A stretch of 64,000 nt of DNA, taken from Colocasia esculenta (lineage: Eukaryota > Streptophyta > Magnoliopsida > Alismatales > Araceae). The translations under genes and the position numbers were made by a program. The DNA lies in contig CM024758.1 of the NCBI GenBank assembly GCA_014218235.1, positions 104,073,698 through 104,137,697 of the forward strand. The letters are read 5' to 3'. Below are positions 21,091 to 33,994 of the stretch, piece after piece; the stretch's first letter is position 1, and each line of letters starts with the position of its first letter. The notes beneath the pieces are model-generated. The model did not search any database and had not been told where the DNA came from. It saw only the letters and a list, made by a program, of their open reading frames with translations.

Positions 21091-23901
21091 TGTAACGACC
21101 CGACCTCCCGGACCCTCGCCAGGGACCCTGAAGCTCCCGTCGCCACCCACGGATCCGAAGATCCAGAAGGGTTAGAAGAAATAGTCTAGTGAGATATGTA
21201 CTGAATTTAAATAACTATAACAATCTATACAAATACAAAAGTCTGTACAACATGTCCCAAGCAAAAGCACAGGTACAAGAAGAAAGGTGCAGTCCTAAGG
21301 GCCATACCCGAGGACTTGCAAAGCACAACACTCTACTCACTTAGGTACAAGAGCTCACAACACTCGCTCTCACTGCTGCTGACAACACACGGCGCCACAG
21401 CCGCCTCTACAACCCGTCCAACACCGAGCTCCGGCGACGACGAGCCCCTAACTGAAGGAAGTGGGGGGGTGAGCCTCGCGAACAAGGCCCAGTAGGGATT
21501 ACCAGTCCCTCACCGGCTAGAGCAGCATGAACTCCGAAAATAGGAAACTACCTAGAAAGCTATAAAGCGAGAAACACCTGCAGCAGAGTACTATAAAGCA
21601 GCGGAATAGAACAGTACAACACCACGACCACCAACCAAGGTCGTGACACACACACGAGTCCCGCAGAAACCAACGGAGTCAGGCATAAAGTGGAAGCAAC
21701 CCTCGGCACACTCGCCGAGACCACATAACAACTAGGCGAGAATGACGTCTCACCACAAGCACGGCCACCTCAGACCTCCACAAGGTTGAGGGCCTACAAG
21801 CAGAACCACCCCGGACCCCGGACACACCACGAGGTCGGGAAGCCACACACGCTGGTGCCACCACAGACTGGCACCCAAGAACAGGACTACGGAACCGAGA
21901 GGACACCGATCGGAAACCACCAGAAGTACGAGTCCGCACAAGGCCAGACCAACGACGCCCACGAAAACTAGACACGGCCGGGCTATAACCGCCGTGCAAG
22001 CTAGGGAAATGGATAACACTTGAAAACATCGTGAGGAAACGTCGTCACAACAACAACAACAAAGCCACTGCCGCTAGCAGCCAAGAGGGGGACATGCCAT
22101 CCACGCCCTCTGCTCGCTAGTCTAGCTCCTGCCTCCCCTCCACGGAAGAGCGAGACAGAGCCGCCACAGAAACACACAAACGCACGCAACACCGCAGCCT
22201 GGCCAAGCTGTGGCCCCATGGATAGCACCACTACGTGGCTCCGGAACTAATGCAGAGAGAGGCAGTGAGACAAAGGACTATCTGGGCCGCGTTGGGAAGA
22301 AAACCGCCTCAACAACCTCGGCATCCCGCCCCAGACAAGAGAGCCCTAAAATGACTCAGCGTTGCTGTCCAAACCTCATTTTCCCCTCTGCTCTAGAGTC
22401 TGCCAAGTCGGCTGCCAACTTGAGCACGCTCGTAGCCCGGAGTACTCCCTCAACAGACTCCCGAGGACGGGGGTCCTAGGCAATGGAGACAACCTCTGAA
22501 TGGGACAAGCCCTCAAGTGCCAAGCACCGGGCGAATAGGCGGGGCAAGCACAACAAAACCACGTCGAACTGTTGGCTTGTTACCCACGACAAGCCCAGCA
22601 AGCGAGAGGCATGCACGGACCCTCAAAAGGGCCATCGGCCAACCAAGGCATGCACGAACGGCTAGAACCTCAGAACACCACCGGACAGTACGAAAAACCC
22701 GTCGATCTACTAATAATCGATTGACTGCCGGTTAATCGATTATTAGGCAGACACGACCCTCCTGGCGCTGCTGCCAGGACACAACCAAGAAGGTGTCATC
22801 TTCGGTCACTGAACGCAGCTAGGTAACCTGCAGCGTTCCCTACCAGAAGGTCCTAAGGGCAGAGCCTGCCCTGGGGCACACGCCGACACACAAACTGGGG
22901 CCACGGAAACATCCGATGTAATAAAGGTAATGTCGCGCCCCCCTAGGCCGTCGCGATACCATCGCGACGGGGAAGGGCACCGCGACACCAGCCATATCGT
23001 GACAGGGCACATCATCGCGACAACAAACCCTATCGTGACAAGGAAACACGCCGCGACAGCGACCCTTATCGCGACCGCCAAATGTATCACGATAATGTCA
23101 CGCCCGACTGGGCCGACGCCTCTACTGATGTCGCGACGCGCACTGCGGTCGCGACATCAGTCGAGAGGCAGACCACGGGATGCTCTATCCCGGGGCGCCC
23201 ACAACCTACAAACAACATCACACGGGGGAGGGGAGCATGGGAAAGCTATCTAAACTAGCTAGAAAGCACGAAGAGCTCCCAATCTGCCCGGATCGAGAAG
23301 CGTTCAAGCAATCCCTACCTTTCACGAAGAACGAACCCCAATAGGGCCCTTTACGTCGGTTGGCCACCTCCTCCTCGCTCCACGCAAGGTCCACGATGCC
23401 ACGGCACCACGCACGACCCTCCTCCTCGCTGAAACACACAAAGGGGAGAGGGGGAGGTGGAGCGCCGCCGGAGGGAGGGAAGAGAGGGGAAAGAGGGAAA
23501 GAGGGGGAAGGGGTCGCGACTAAGGCCTTAAGCCTTCGGCACCCAAGACACAACGGGGCGGCGCATCGCGTTAAGGATCGTAACGCGACAGGTCAACGCA
23601 CCGTGACAAGATCGGGTCCCCCAAGGACGCCGCGATAGGTCGTACTGACACACCTGTCACCCTGACAGGCGTCAGACGACCGAAACGACAGTAAGCAGTC
23701 ATGATCCATTGAGCGGTCGCGACAACAAGACGCGACGGGAAAGCCGGGCGCGACAAGAATGCGACGCACACGCTCGTCGTAATGAGGATCACTGTCGCGT
23801 CGGACACCCATGACGCGACACTAATGCGTCGCCCACCCCGGACGCATTAGTGGCCAGTCATCCAAGACACCGGATGGAAATCCGGGAAGCCGGGTCTTAC
23901 A
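21091..23901 (-). repeat. A 3' LTR (left in window)
   Basis: 2811 bp, intact. Contains CGCGAC-rich arrays at about 22930-23160 and 23500-23830, including a perfect 13-bp inverted repeat CTGATGTCGCGAC at 23125-23137 and 23148-23160. Open frames here are GC-rich chance frames. Confidence 0.85.
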
Positions 23902-23917
23902 TCCTACCCCCCTTAAG
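23902..23917 (-). other. A polypurine tract
   Basis: On the minus strand CTTAAGGGGGGTAGGA touches the LTR end. Confidence 0.75.
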
Positions 23918-26900
23918 ACAATTTTGTCCTCGAAATTGCGGCAAGCCCAAAAGATCACGAGGCACAAAACGAAGCACAGGGAGTAAACGTAAGACCAATG
24001 CGATTAAGCCACTAAGTCTCAACACGACTTCCTCGTGGCAGCAACTGCACCACCAAATGTGCGTGGGCACACGAAGCTGGAAAACCAATGGCTCACGCAA
24101 CGAGCTCCATAACACGGGTGGAGCACCAAGCCGAAAACCAACAGCTCACTCCAGGCACACGTGGGGCGCCCAAACGGAACGACAACCCCACAGGTTCTGA
24201 GCAACGCCAAATCCGGCCCGAACAGCAGAAAATGCCAGTCGAAAACTGCACGGCTGCAGCCACCAACAGACCCCACTGTTGGGGCCAACCAATCGGCAAC
24301 CCACACTGTCGCCAGCAAGGCCCGACAAAGGATGCAATTACCAGCAGCAACACGAGAAATGCTTGAGAACCAACCACAAGTCTCAGGGGAATAGCCTCGC
24401 GCTACTAGCAGCAGCTAGCATCGGTCACCAGCCCAACCAAGAAGCCACGCGAGCGACGAGAACCAGAGCACATCACGCTCGCGGAGGATCCGCAAACACG
24501 GAACGACGTCCACTGTCACCACTAGGTCTCACCCAGACCTTCCTCGTGGTCCAACAGGGATAGCAAACGCACGCGGAGAAACCTCAACACGCGAAAACAG
24601 TATCCACTGTCACCACTAGGTCTCACCCAGACCGTCCTCATGGTCCGACAAGAACACCAAACGCATGCAGAGCCACAAAAACTGGGAGTTACACGCTCCA
24701 CAATGTGGCACACCGTGACGGAAGCACGAAAGATGTCTGAGGTTAAGCCAAAGCCAGACACCTCCCAACGTCGACAAACCATGTGGTTGAGTACTAGAAA
24801 GCCAATAAGCCTCACTGTCACCAGACGAACTGACAGGAGACTCCGCCATCGGCTTCCAGACTCACCAACACCACGCACAACAGAGAACCAACGAGGAATT
24901 GGCAGCACACCCGCCACGCGCACACAGGGCTCAGCGTGGGTACCAACGTGCCAACCACCAGAAAGATGAACAACCACACAGGAACCAAAACAACTGCAGA
25001 GGTCGAGAACAACACGTCGACCTCGGAGGGACCCAGACCGAAGTAGGGTACCACAACCGAACACACTCGCTCCCAAAGTGAGATGGAAAACTAAGACACA
25101 TGCTACGACCAAAGCCTGGCGTACCACCGATAGGGCTACCTAGACAAGGCAAAGCAGCCACCCCACAGCGGCAACGGTACAACCACAAGACTCAGGCTAG
25201 CACACGTGTCCTAGAGGCGGAAAGCCTAACGCCTCCAACACCGAGCGAAGTCGTGAAACGACACATAAATCTTACGAACAGGCACACGGCACAACACACA
25301 GTGCTATCACAAGCACCAGGAGCCACCCAAGGTACAACATAATGCACCAAGGCTCCAGACGGCACAAAATCGAAACACTCGAGCACGAGCACACGGTGCT
25401 ACCACAAGCACCAAAACTAAGCAAAGTGCAACACAGGTGCACCAGTGGCCGAAACAACACCACGGGCTAACAGGAAGGACTCTTCACCAGAGACCCGCCA
25501 AAAGCCACACGTAAAGGACTGCAAGCGTGAAAAGGGCACAACAGGCCACGCCGGCCCCAGCCCTTGAGGCACAAAAACATGAAGCATCGAAAAACGCTCA
25601 AGGTGCAGCACATACAACAGCACCAATGGCCCGAGACGACACAGGGCCTACCGAAGGGGACTCTCCACCAGAGACCCACAAGGGAAGCACACGGAAAGCC
25701 GACAACTTCGAGAGCGCAACAACCACGTCGGCTCCAAAAATCGCACAAAATACGGAGCACCGACTCTGCCGCACGTGGAGCGAAAACCACAGCGACTCCC
25801 TGGCGCGCAAGAGCAAGAAGCACCACCTCTATCGTGACCGATAGAGAGGCCCAACACCAAAACGATGACACGAAAAGCCTCCACGGCACAAGCTGAGGCA
25901 CACACCGAAATAACACTTGCACGAGCAAGCCAAGCAAGAAATGCACAACGGAACAATGCTCACGCAAGCAACCCAACAAGAAAATGATACTACCTCGCAC
26001 TAAACCAACAGGGACCCAATGCCCCAAATTGTTCAGGCAGGCAGCAAGAAACCATCACAATGACAAACGACACGAACAGGTCCATCGACCCACGGTGCCA
26101 CAAGGAAACGTCGATACGAGGGGAGCAACCAGCTCAACCCAAAAACAACTCAAGGGAGGATGACTCCACCAGAAGGTCACAACGATGCGCACCCTGGCAA
26201 CACAACACCACAGTGGAGCATCGCTGCCTCGAGCAACCAACAGAAAGCAGGGGAAGGAGACACACACAACGAGTCTCTTCCACACGCAAGAGAAAAATCC
26301 ACAACGCAAGACTGACACTTCCACAAGAAGCACAGCCAGCCAAACACTCACTACACTCACCAGACCACCATCTGGGAGAGCACGCATGGTGCGAGAAGGA
26401 AGCAAACCACCCGACCATGGGGACACACGAAGTCCCACAAGCGCAGTCGAGAAACTCGGAAACGAATAGTAAGGCAACATGGCCAGCACAACGGCCGGAC
26501 ACACGGTCGAAGGCACCATACCTTGACCGACAACACCCACGCAGACTGTAACACGGATAGTCCAACTGGCAACAACGACAACTCATCTCTACAGAGAGAG
26601 AGCAGCGACAACCAAAAAACCACGAAGCAGCTTTGGAGAGAACCTCCACCAAAAGTGCCAAGAGCCGTCCTGGGAGAACATCACCAGAACGCAGCCAAAC
26701 CAAACGGCACACTTCGAACCATAGGGGCAACACAACGGTGGCCCGAAACGAACACAGAGCACTCCTGGGAAGAACCTCCGCCAGAAACGACAAAGGACGA
26801 TCCTGGGAAGAACCTTCACCAGAATGCACAACCCAACGACCAAACAACACGGATCATCAGAGAGAACACTGCAGCAAGCAGAAGCAAGGCAAGCCGGTCC

Positions 26901-27837
26901 TGGGAGAACCTCCACCAGAACCACCAAGGCACCGTTCTGGGAAAACCCGCCAGAACACACCAGCCAAACCAACAGCACACCTCAGACCTTGAGGTAGCAC
27001 AACAACAACAGAAACAAGCACGGAACAGTGCTGGGAGAAACTCTCACCAAGACAACAATAAACAGTTCTAGGAAGCCTCACCAGAACACAGGGCAACCAA
27101 GCGATGCACCTCAACTTCGAGGGCAATGCAACATCAACCAGAAATGAGCACAATACAGTTCTGGGGAAACCTCACTTCCGCCAGAACCAACAGAGAAAGA
27201 CTCCGGGAGCACCTCACCAGAGCTCACAACCAGCCGGCACCAGGCCGACAACAACCACAGGCAAGTGTCGCAGCGCTCAACCAGCGATGCAACACGACAC
27301 ACAAAACATCTACTTAGCCCAAGCAACAACACCGACCAAGTAGAGCACAGCGCATAGACATAAGGTCACACATAAGACCAACACAACACACACCCCAACA
27401 ATAGAGGGGCAGCCAACAAGGCAAGGACACTTCGAATGGATCCACAGGCAATAACCCTGCACCGGTGAAGGCCACACACACGCAAGCTCTCTCAGCCACA
27501 GCGGGACACACACCCAGATGCGCTGACGATGACCAGGAGCACTGCACTTGGACTTGCCTGCAATCGTCTTCCATACGGGAAAGACCACTACCAACGAGTC
27601 CAGCGCCAACCGCGCCACCACGGCACGAACACACCGAGCGACCTCACTCGCCACGCAGGCGACACAACAACAACTGCAACCCACTGCAGCACGCACACGA
27701 ATCTTGCAGGGAATCCGCGCACCTGCAAAACAATTGAAAGCACATGCCTAACACTAGTCGGACAGTGTCAGAAGCATACTAGTACCTTTCTTTGGGACAA
27801 CTATAGTTATTAACTCATCACAAATCTCAGTAGACCC
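23918..27837 (-). other. A internal region without coding capacity
   Basis: No Gag, protease, RT, RNase H or integrase motif in either strand. Two 94-bp copies start CACTGTCACC at 24511 and 24605. A related pair near 25450 and 25640 shares CACCAGAGACCC. A clear array lies at 26630-27230. Base composition is rich in CA on the plus strand. Long open frames are by-products of low stop-codon density. Confidence 0.7.
26630..27230. repeat. Higher-order tandem array, about 130-bp unit, five copies
   Basis: Each unit holds two copies of a motif like CTGGGAGAACCTCCACCAGA about 36 bp apart: starts near 26637/26671, 26764/26800, 26900/26936, 27030/27066 and 27160/27200. Pair-to-pair spacing is about 130 bp. 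The array lies near the primer-site end of A. Confidence 0.75.
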
Positions 27838-27850
27838 CGCTCTGATACCA
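27838..27850 (-). other. A primer binding site (tRNA-iMet)
   Basis: Minus strand TTGGTATCAGAGC one base from the LTR; it proves A's orientation. Confidence 0.85.
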
Positions 27851-27851
27851 A

Positions 27852-27865
27852 CTGTAACGACCCGA
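27852..27865 (-). repeat. A 5' LTR, first 14 bp, cut by B
   Basis: TGTAACGACCCGAC, identical to the start of the other A LTR at 21091. The last five bases are B's target-site copy CCGAC. Confidence 0.85.
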
Positions 27866-29244
27866 CTGTAGACACCCATTTCTGACCCATAAGTCGAGTA
27901 AAATCCCTTGTCGTATCATTGATGCCCCACGTTGGCTCATCATCGTCAAGCTGGCTTTCTCCGATCATGACATCATTCCATTCGTTCATCGCCCTAGAGG
28001 ACCCTTCTCGGTCAAATCAATCTCTCTCACTATAGCTCTCTGAGTTAGGAGTCTGATGTTTCAATCCGAAGGCTGCACATGGAGATTGGACACATTGCAT
28101 GGCCAAAATGCAGAAAAGTCATGAAGGCGACCAGTCCTATGTCGCGTTCCAGAAAACGATAGCCCCTATGTCGCGATCTTAAATCCATATTTTAAATCCT
28201 TGAAAAATCTCAAAGTGACTTGAAATCACCTTCCTTATGAGGAAGGTGACGTATCGAGCCGTCGCATTCAGGAAGGTGACACAAAGGCCGTCGCGTTCAG
28301 GACCTTAAACAGGAAACTCTTTCGAGGCCAACTTGGACACATGCCAAAGATGGTAATTGCTTCATTTGGACGTCCAAATCACGTCCAAATCCTTAAAATT
28401 TGGAAGAGATCTTCCTAACATGTCCCTTTCCAAGTCCTAATTGCCCATGCGCAGCCATACATAGCCAGAGTCGGACTCCTTCCCATTATCCTCTCAGACT
28501 CAAGTTGGGAATAATCACCCATAAGTACCTCGTCTCTCATCTTTTGGTGCAAGGCCGGATTCATTAGTTCGCTGAGCAAGAGAGCTTTCTCTTCCAAGAA
28601 GAGTGTTTCTCCCCCAGACGACTCAGGAGAGCCCTCCAGGGTGTTTCTCCATCGGCTACACAATTTCTCATCCCTTCTTTGCCTTATTTCTTTCAATTCA
28701 TGCATGCATAGTCTTGTTTTCTTCATAGAATAACATTAGATCATGACACACACACCTAAACTTAACACCCACAGGGGTTAAAAACTCCAATCTTGTGAGT
28801 TCCCCCCATATTAGTTCATGTTCACATGCTTTTCATTGAATAGATTTCATACACACGAATTCTAATGGGTGTTTCTCTTGTTTAAATCACTTTGGCAGGT
28901 GTTCTAAGGTCAGAGCAAGGTGAGGCTCTTGCCCTCGGCCGGCTGAGGAGCAGGAAGACAAAGAACTCAAGTCTCCCCCCACAGAAGAGGAAGGCGACCA
29001 GGCCACTGTCGCGATAAAGAAGGCGCCGACGCCTACGTCGCGTTCAATGAGAGCAAGGCGATGCCACATCTGTCGCTTTATCAGGTACGCCTCCTTTTCA
29101 CTTTTCCTTTCCAAGGTAGTCAGCCCTCCATCTACACATCAAAAGGCGACTACATTGGTGGTGATCACGATACTTTTCCCTATCCTTTACTCTTATATGC
29201 ATGCGCACATATTTCTTTTTGGGGAGCACAATCCTGTGATTACA
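27866..29244 (+). repeat. B 5' LTR
   Basis: TGTAGACACC to GTGATTACA, 1379 bp. Dyads of type GGCGAC-N9-GTCGC occur at 28126-28145, 28245-28275 (first arm decayed to GGTGAC), 28993-29012 and about 29057-29075. Confidence 0.92.
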
Positions 29245-29249
29245 CCTTT

Positions 29250-29266
29250 TGGCGATCACGGTGGGA
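29250..29266 (+). other. B primer binding site (putative)
   Basis: TGGCGATCACGGTGGGA starts a few bases after the LTR. It resembles the TGGCGC-type primer sites of Tat/Athila elements; the exact tRNA was not identified. Confidence 0.5.
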
Positions 29267-29400
29267 CCTCTAGTGCCCATCACGCTTGCTCTATCTTTTC
29301 CCTGCCGTTCTTATTCTCTGATGGGTGTGTCGTGTTCTTAGTTTTCTTTTTTTTAGTTCCTTTTATTTGAGTTGTTGGTGCTCTGCGGTTCTGGGTGAGA

Positions 29401-29912
29401 AGGCGACAACAGTAGCGTCGCAATAAGAATAGCGACATACGACACGTCGCGATCAGGACGGTACACAGCATCTTCTTTGTCTGTTTCTGTGTTCAGCCTG
29501 CTGTGAGGAAGGCGACGTTGTGTTCGTCGCGATAAGGGAAGGCGACAGCAGGAACGTCGCTACCAGGTACGTACTCTGCCCGTACACTTGCTTGGATTAT
29601 TTAAGAGGTTGTGCCTACGGGGAAACGCGACGCCGCTGTCGCCGCGATAAAGGAGGCGACGGGGATTCTGTCGCAATCAGGTCAGTACCCTGGCTTTGAG
29701 TTTCCTTGCAAATTTGGGTCATTTGTTACATACTCCATCCATAGTCCATCATATCATGCTATTCCATGCTCTGAGAGATTGATTAGTCTTGTATGTTATA
29801 GGATTGTTTGATTTTTCGTGCATAATTAGGACCTAACTGCTTTCTGTCCCCGCGAGAAGGAAAGCGACGGGCTGATTGTCGCGATCTTGGTCGCGACAAC
29901 TATCTCGTCGCC
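29401..29912 (+). promoter_or_regulatory. Leader array of GCGAC-N9-GTCGC dyads in B
   Basis: Seven dyads have a spacer of exactly nine bases: arms start at 29403/29418, 29432/29447, 29511/29526, 29541/29556, 29655/29670, 29863/29878 and 29892/29907. One more near 29627 has a six-base spacer. Several second arms are followed by ATAAGG or ATCAGG. Spacers share no sequence. Confidence 0.75.
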
Positions 29913-30478
29913 TTCTGCCTCTGAGAGCATTTAGCCCTAATTCTTGTTTTGTTAGTACTAGGTTAGAATTTTGCATGCACTCCGGTGCACATAGGATTGC
30001 ATACATCTTTCATATTCATAGTATAGGTTTCCTCCTCAGCGACGCTCGCTCTCTCGGCCACATATTCCTTGTGTCCGACTAGAGCACTCACTTGAGGGCC
30101 TCCGTAAGTCCCCGCTGACTGTGGATTCCCACACGGTCGTCGGGCTGGTTGTACCCGTCGCCACCTAGGATCGAGTCTAATTCATTTAGCAAGGTTGAGA
30201 GAATCCTAGTCATACCCGTAGTTGGAAGCCTTCTCCCATTTAGGAAACCCTTCCTTAGTTGGAGAGAACTTGCTAAAAGTCAAATCACTAAAAGACAAAC
30301 TTGAATTAATTAAAAGAAACCATCATCATTGCCAATTGCTTGCTTTGGGTGAGACGTTTTCTCTTTCCTTTTGTCTTCATAGGATTGTGTGTTTAGGAAA
30401 CCAGAGTCTATCTAGGTTAGGCCGTTTCTCTCAAGTCTGGAAAGGCTTTCCCTGTCTCTATGCGTTCGCATGTCAAAC

Positions 30479-32935
30479 ATGGAGTCATATCTGAACCCGG
30501 TCTACGATGAGAATCAGGATCCTGCCCTCACACCTCCCAAGACTACGAGGACTCCCTTCCTCACAATCTCTTTGACGAGTTGACCCGGCCTTGGGTCGCT
30601 ACTGTCCATACCTCTGAGGGCCACCGTCGCGACGACGGCGGCCCGTCTTAGAACACCCATCCTCCTCAGTCGGATGATCAAGCCACTCAGCTCTTGCGCT
30701 AAATTCCCCAACTGATCAGTCCCAGATCCAGACCCTCATGACGGCCCTCAAAGGAAAGGCCGCTTCCTCACCCTCACCCAGAGCGGGCGCGTCACGCCCG
30801 CGGCAGCTACCTCCGGCCCCCATGTTATCATGGGACAAGCCGACACACCCCCATCCGGTCGCGGACCATACGATTCACGCCATTTGAGTCTGAGCACTAC
30901 CTTCCCCGTGAGTCGAGGCCCCGGTCTCCACCATATCAGCCATGTTACTCCCCTCATCATCCTGAGCACGCGCCAGGCCCACCTCTCATGCCTCTTCCAT
31001 GTACGCTCAAGCCATCCGCCGCACCGGACATGATGAGAGTGGGCGTCCATCAAGAAGGAGCTCCAAGAGCTCCGAAAGCAAGTCGACCTAGGCAGCACCA
31101 CGATGGCACATGCCAAATTTCAATGGCCTATGGGTCCCCTCTCCATCTGAGCTACCGAAGTACCGTAAATACAACGACTCAGGGAACTCTTATATCATAT
31201 CAAAGACTTCATTAATGAGTCCGCCTCCTACCAGCATGATCGCTGCCTTATGGCCTATCTCTTCCGCCGGTCGCTGAACGGGCATGGTTTAGATTGGTTC
31301 TACTCCCTGCTACCTGAGGACGCAGAGGACTTCGCTATCGTGAAGGCCAAGTTCCTCGAACAATTCCAAGACAGGGTTGGGCCAGAATACTCTCTTACGG
31401 ATCTCATGGCCGAGAAAATGAAGTTGGATGAGGATTTCGCCACATACACCGATAGGTGGAGGTAGATGGCCACTCGGGTTCTGGGGTATCTTCCAGAGGG
31501 GAGAGAAGGTGAAAATCATCATTGCCAACGCCACACCTGCTTATAGGAACATCCTGGCGATGAATGACATCACCACTATGCATCAACTCTACAGCCGGGC
31601 CCGGTTCATCCAGACCCAGCTCAAAGACTCCCCCATCCACTCTATGTTCGAACCCCAGAATCTCGGTTCCAGAGAAAGCCTCAGGGGCTAGTCACTGAGG
31701 GTGTCCAATGTGAACGAGCAAGTGAGCACGTTCAACCCTACCGGCCAGAGCCAAAATGCCAACCTTACAATTCCCAGGGTCAGAACCCTACACATCCACC
31801 ACAGGGGCAACAGCAGCGCCAATACAACCATGTGCCACCCCCGATGGCTTCAGCAAAGGGCCCCATGGGTCCTAAAAGAAATCACTCACTACCGCCATTG
31901 CCAGAGACACTCTCCGACATATTCTTAGCCTTGCTCTCCACAGATGCCATTAGGCTCCCTCATGAGAGACCTTGAACCCTAGTGTGGATCAAACCCGGTA
32001 CTGCGTCTTCACGGCAGCCTGGTCACACCATCGACCAGTGCTTTACATTGAAGGATATGGTGTATGACTTGCATGAGCAGCACAGGATAGATTGGACAGC
32101 CCTCCGGCAAGTGATCGGAGATATCAAGAAAGGCAGAGGCAACAACAGCAGCAGAGGCAACAGCGCCAACCACCCCCTCAACAACAACAGTAGCAGCAAC
32201 ACCAATAGTCCGTTGCAGGACCTCGGGATCGTCCACAACCCCCTACCAAACCATCCACCAGCTCCAAACCCACCACCACAGCAACCTGCCCAGGTAACCC
32301 CATCGTCCACCACCCTCCTCCTCAGACGAACTAGACGTACGATGAGGAACTAGACGTTCAGTAGATGATGGCCATTAACCATATTCCCTCAATCCTAAAC
32401 AATACAACCAGCCTATACGGCTCCCCAGTCAATCCCTCCTTTAGTTTCTATGGCCAACGCCGTCATACTGCCCGTCGGTTCAGCACCCGCGCCAGTCGTC
32501 AGTCCACCCATCATCTTACCTTTCGCTCCACCTGTCTCCGTACCTCTACCCCCTATCATATCTACTCCCTCACCCATCATCCTACCCCCACCTGGGCCGG
32601 ACCAACCCTCCACCGCTACACTATCCTCCGCTAGACAACCACCTACCCATCCAACCACCCTGCGGAGCGGGCGAGTCTTTCGCCGCCCGTACCCACCTAT
32701 CTCCACCACCTCCACTAGCCAAACAATCCCCAGCAGTCCTGCAACCGCCTCAGCAGCATCAAACTCAGCAGAAAAACAAGATGAGGGGTTGATTGAGCCA
32801 TTGCCAGGAACCCACTATGACATCCTCAAGCACCTGGATCACGTACCAGCCAAGATCTCCATTTTGGAGTTGATAAAGAAATCCAAGGAGCACCAGGAAG
32901 CCTTGAGGAATTCTTGCAGAAGGTGGTAGTAAACG
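30479..32935 (+). pseudogene. B gag, broken
   Basis: Probable start at ATG 30479 (MESYLNPVYDEN). The Gypsy Gag core lies at about 31230-31690: FRRSLNGHGLDWFYSLLP, FAIVKAKFLEQFQDR, EDFATYTDRWR and YNILAMNDIT-like words. A later HTIDQCFTLKDMVYDL block near 32020 is typical of Tat Gag C-termini, followed by a Pro/Asn-rich linker. Stops and frame changes interrupt it many times. Confidence 0.8.
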
Positions 32936-33989
32936 AGGACATGCTAGCTGACAAATACCAAGTGCCCTAGCCATGGTACCCGCGGGCCGACAATTACCTT
33001 TGCCGAAAGCGAATTAGCACCCCCAGAAGCCAGGAGGCTCCCACTCTGCATAACCCTGGTCATCAATCATGTGGCAGTAGGAGCAGCACTGGTCGACACG
33101 GGGGCATCCATAAATGTCTGCCCACTGAGTACTCTGAGAGCCTGCTGGACCTATCAGAAGGGATGCTAAGGCCGGCACCCACCACCATCGCCGCGTATGA
33201 CAACTCTAGAAGATCCTGCCATGGCATGGTGACTGTGTAGGCCGAACTGGGACCCCTCGCTGTCACGGTGGACTTCTAATCCTCGATATCGATCCATGTT
33301 CAAATCTATTCTAGGGCGTCGTGGTTGGAAGCGCTCGGGGCTGTACCGTCCACTGCACACCAATGTCTGAAGTTCCCTTTCAAGGACGGATCATCAAAGT
33401 CAAGAGCATAGCCACTACCCACTCAGTAGATGCCTCCATGATACCCACCTACTAGCCATGTGGCCAGCCAACAAACCCGTAGTCTCGGTGCTAGATATCA
33501 ACTAACCATGGAGCTCCACGTTCCAGTCCAAGAGAGAGACCAATCTGGCACAAGTCATGCAGTCAAGAGAAAAGAGCCACTGAGCACCAAGGGGTGGCAA
33601 ATCATGATGAAGCTGGGGTGTACGAAGAAGGCAAGGGTCTAGGGCAGAGCTACAGGGCATAGTCAAACCATCCCTGACATTGTCATGAAAGCTGATGGGG
33701 CTTAGGGTACAGGGAGAAATCCAAACCTTGTCATCCAGCACATCCACTCTTAAGGCCGACGTGAACCACTCACCTGGACACTCTGGGTGACTTCATTAGG
33801 GGGCCTACCCAGAACCTGGATATAATACAGTGATAGTCGAGGCAGAACTGCCACAGCACGAGGTGAATGGCCAAAATTTCTCTCGGCACATGGCCCCATT
33901 GCTGACTATAGAGCCCTAGAGGCCTCGTCCAACCAGGAGGAGAAAGACAGGGAACCCAGAGGCTGAATGGTACAGAGGTTTGACATAGA
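32936..33989 (+). pseudogene. B protease region, broken
   Basis: An aspartic protease active site is readable as ALVDTGASINVCPLSTLR near 33085-33140. The frame is lost before and after. The region ends at D's target-site copy AGACA (33990-33994). Confidence 0.7.
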
Positions 33990-33994
33990 AGACA

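Noticed and set aside
24522..26850. Long minus-strand frames up to 238 codons in element A
   Set aside because: Cys/Val/Leu-rich translations of CA-rich repeats; no retroviral motif in any frame.
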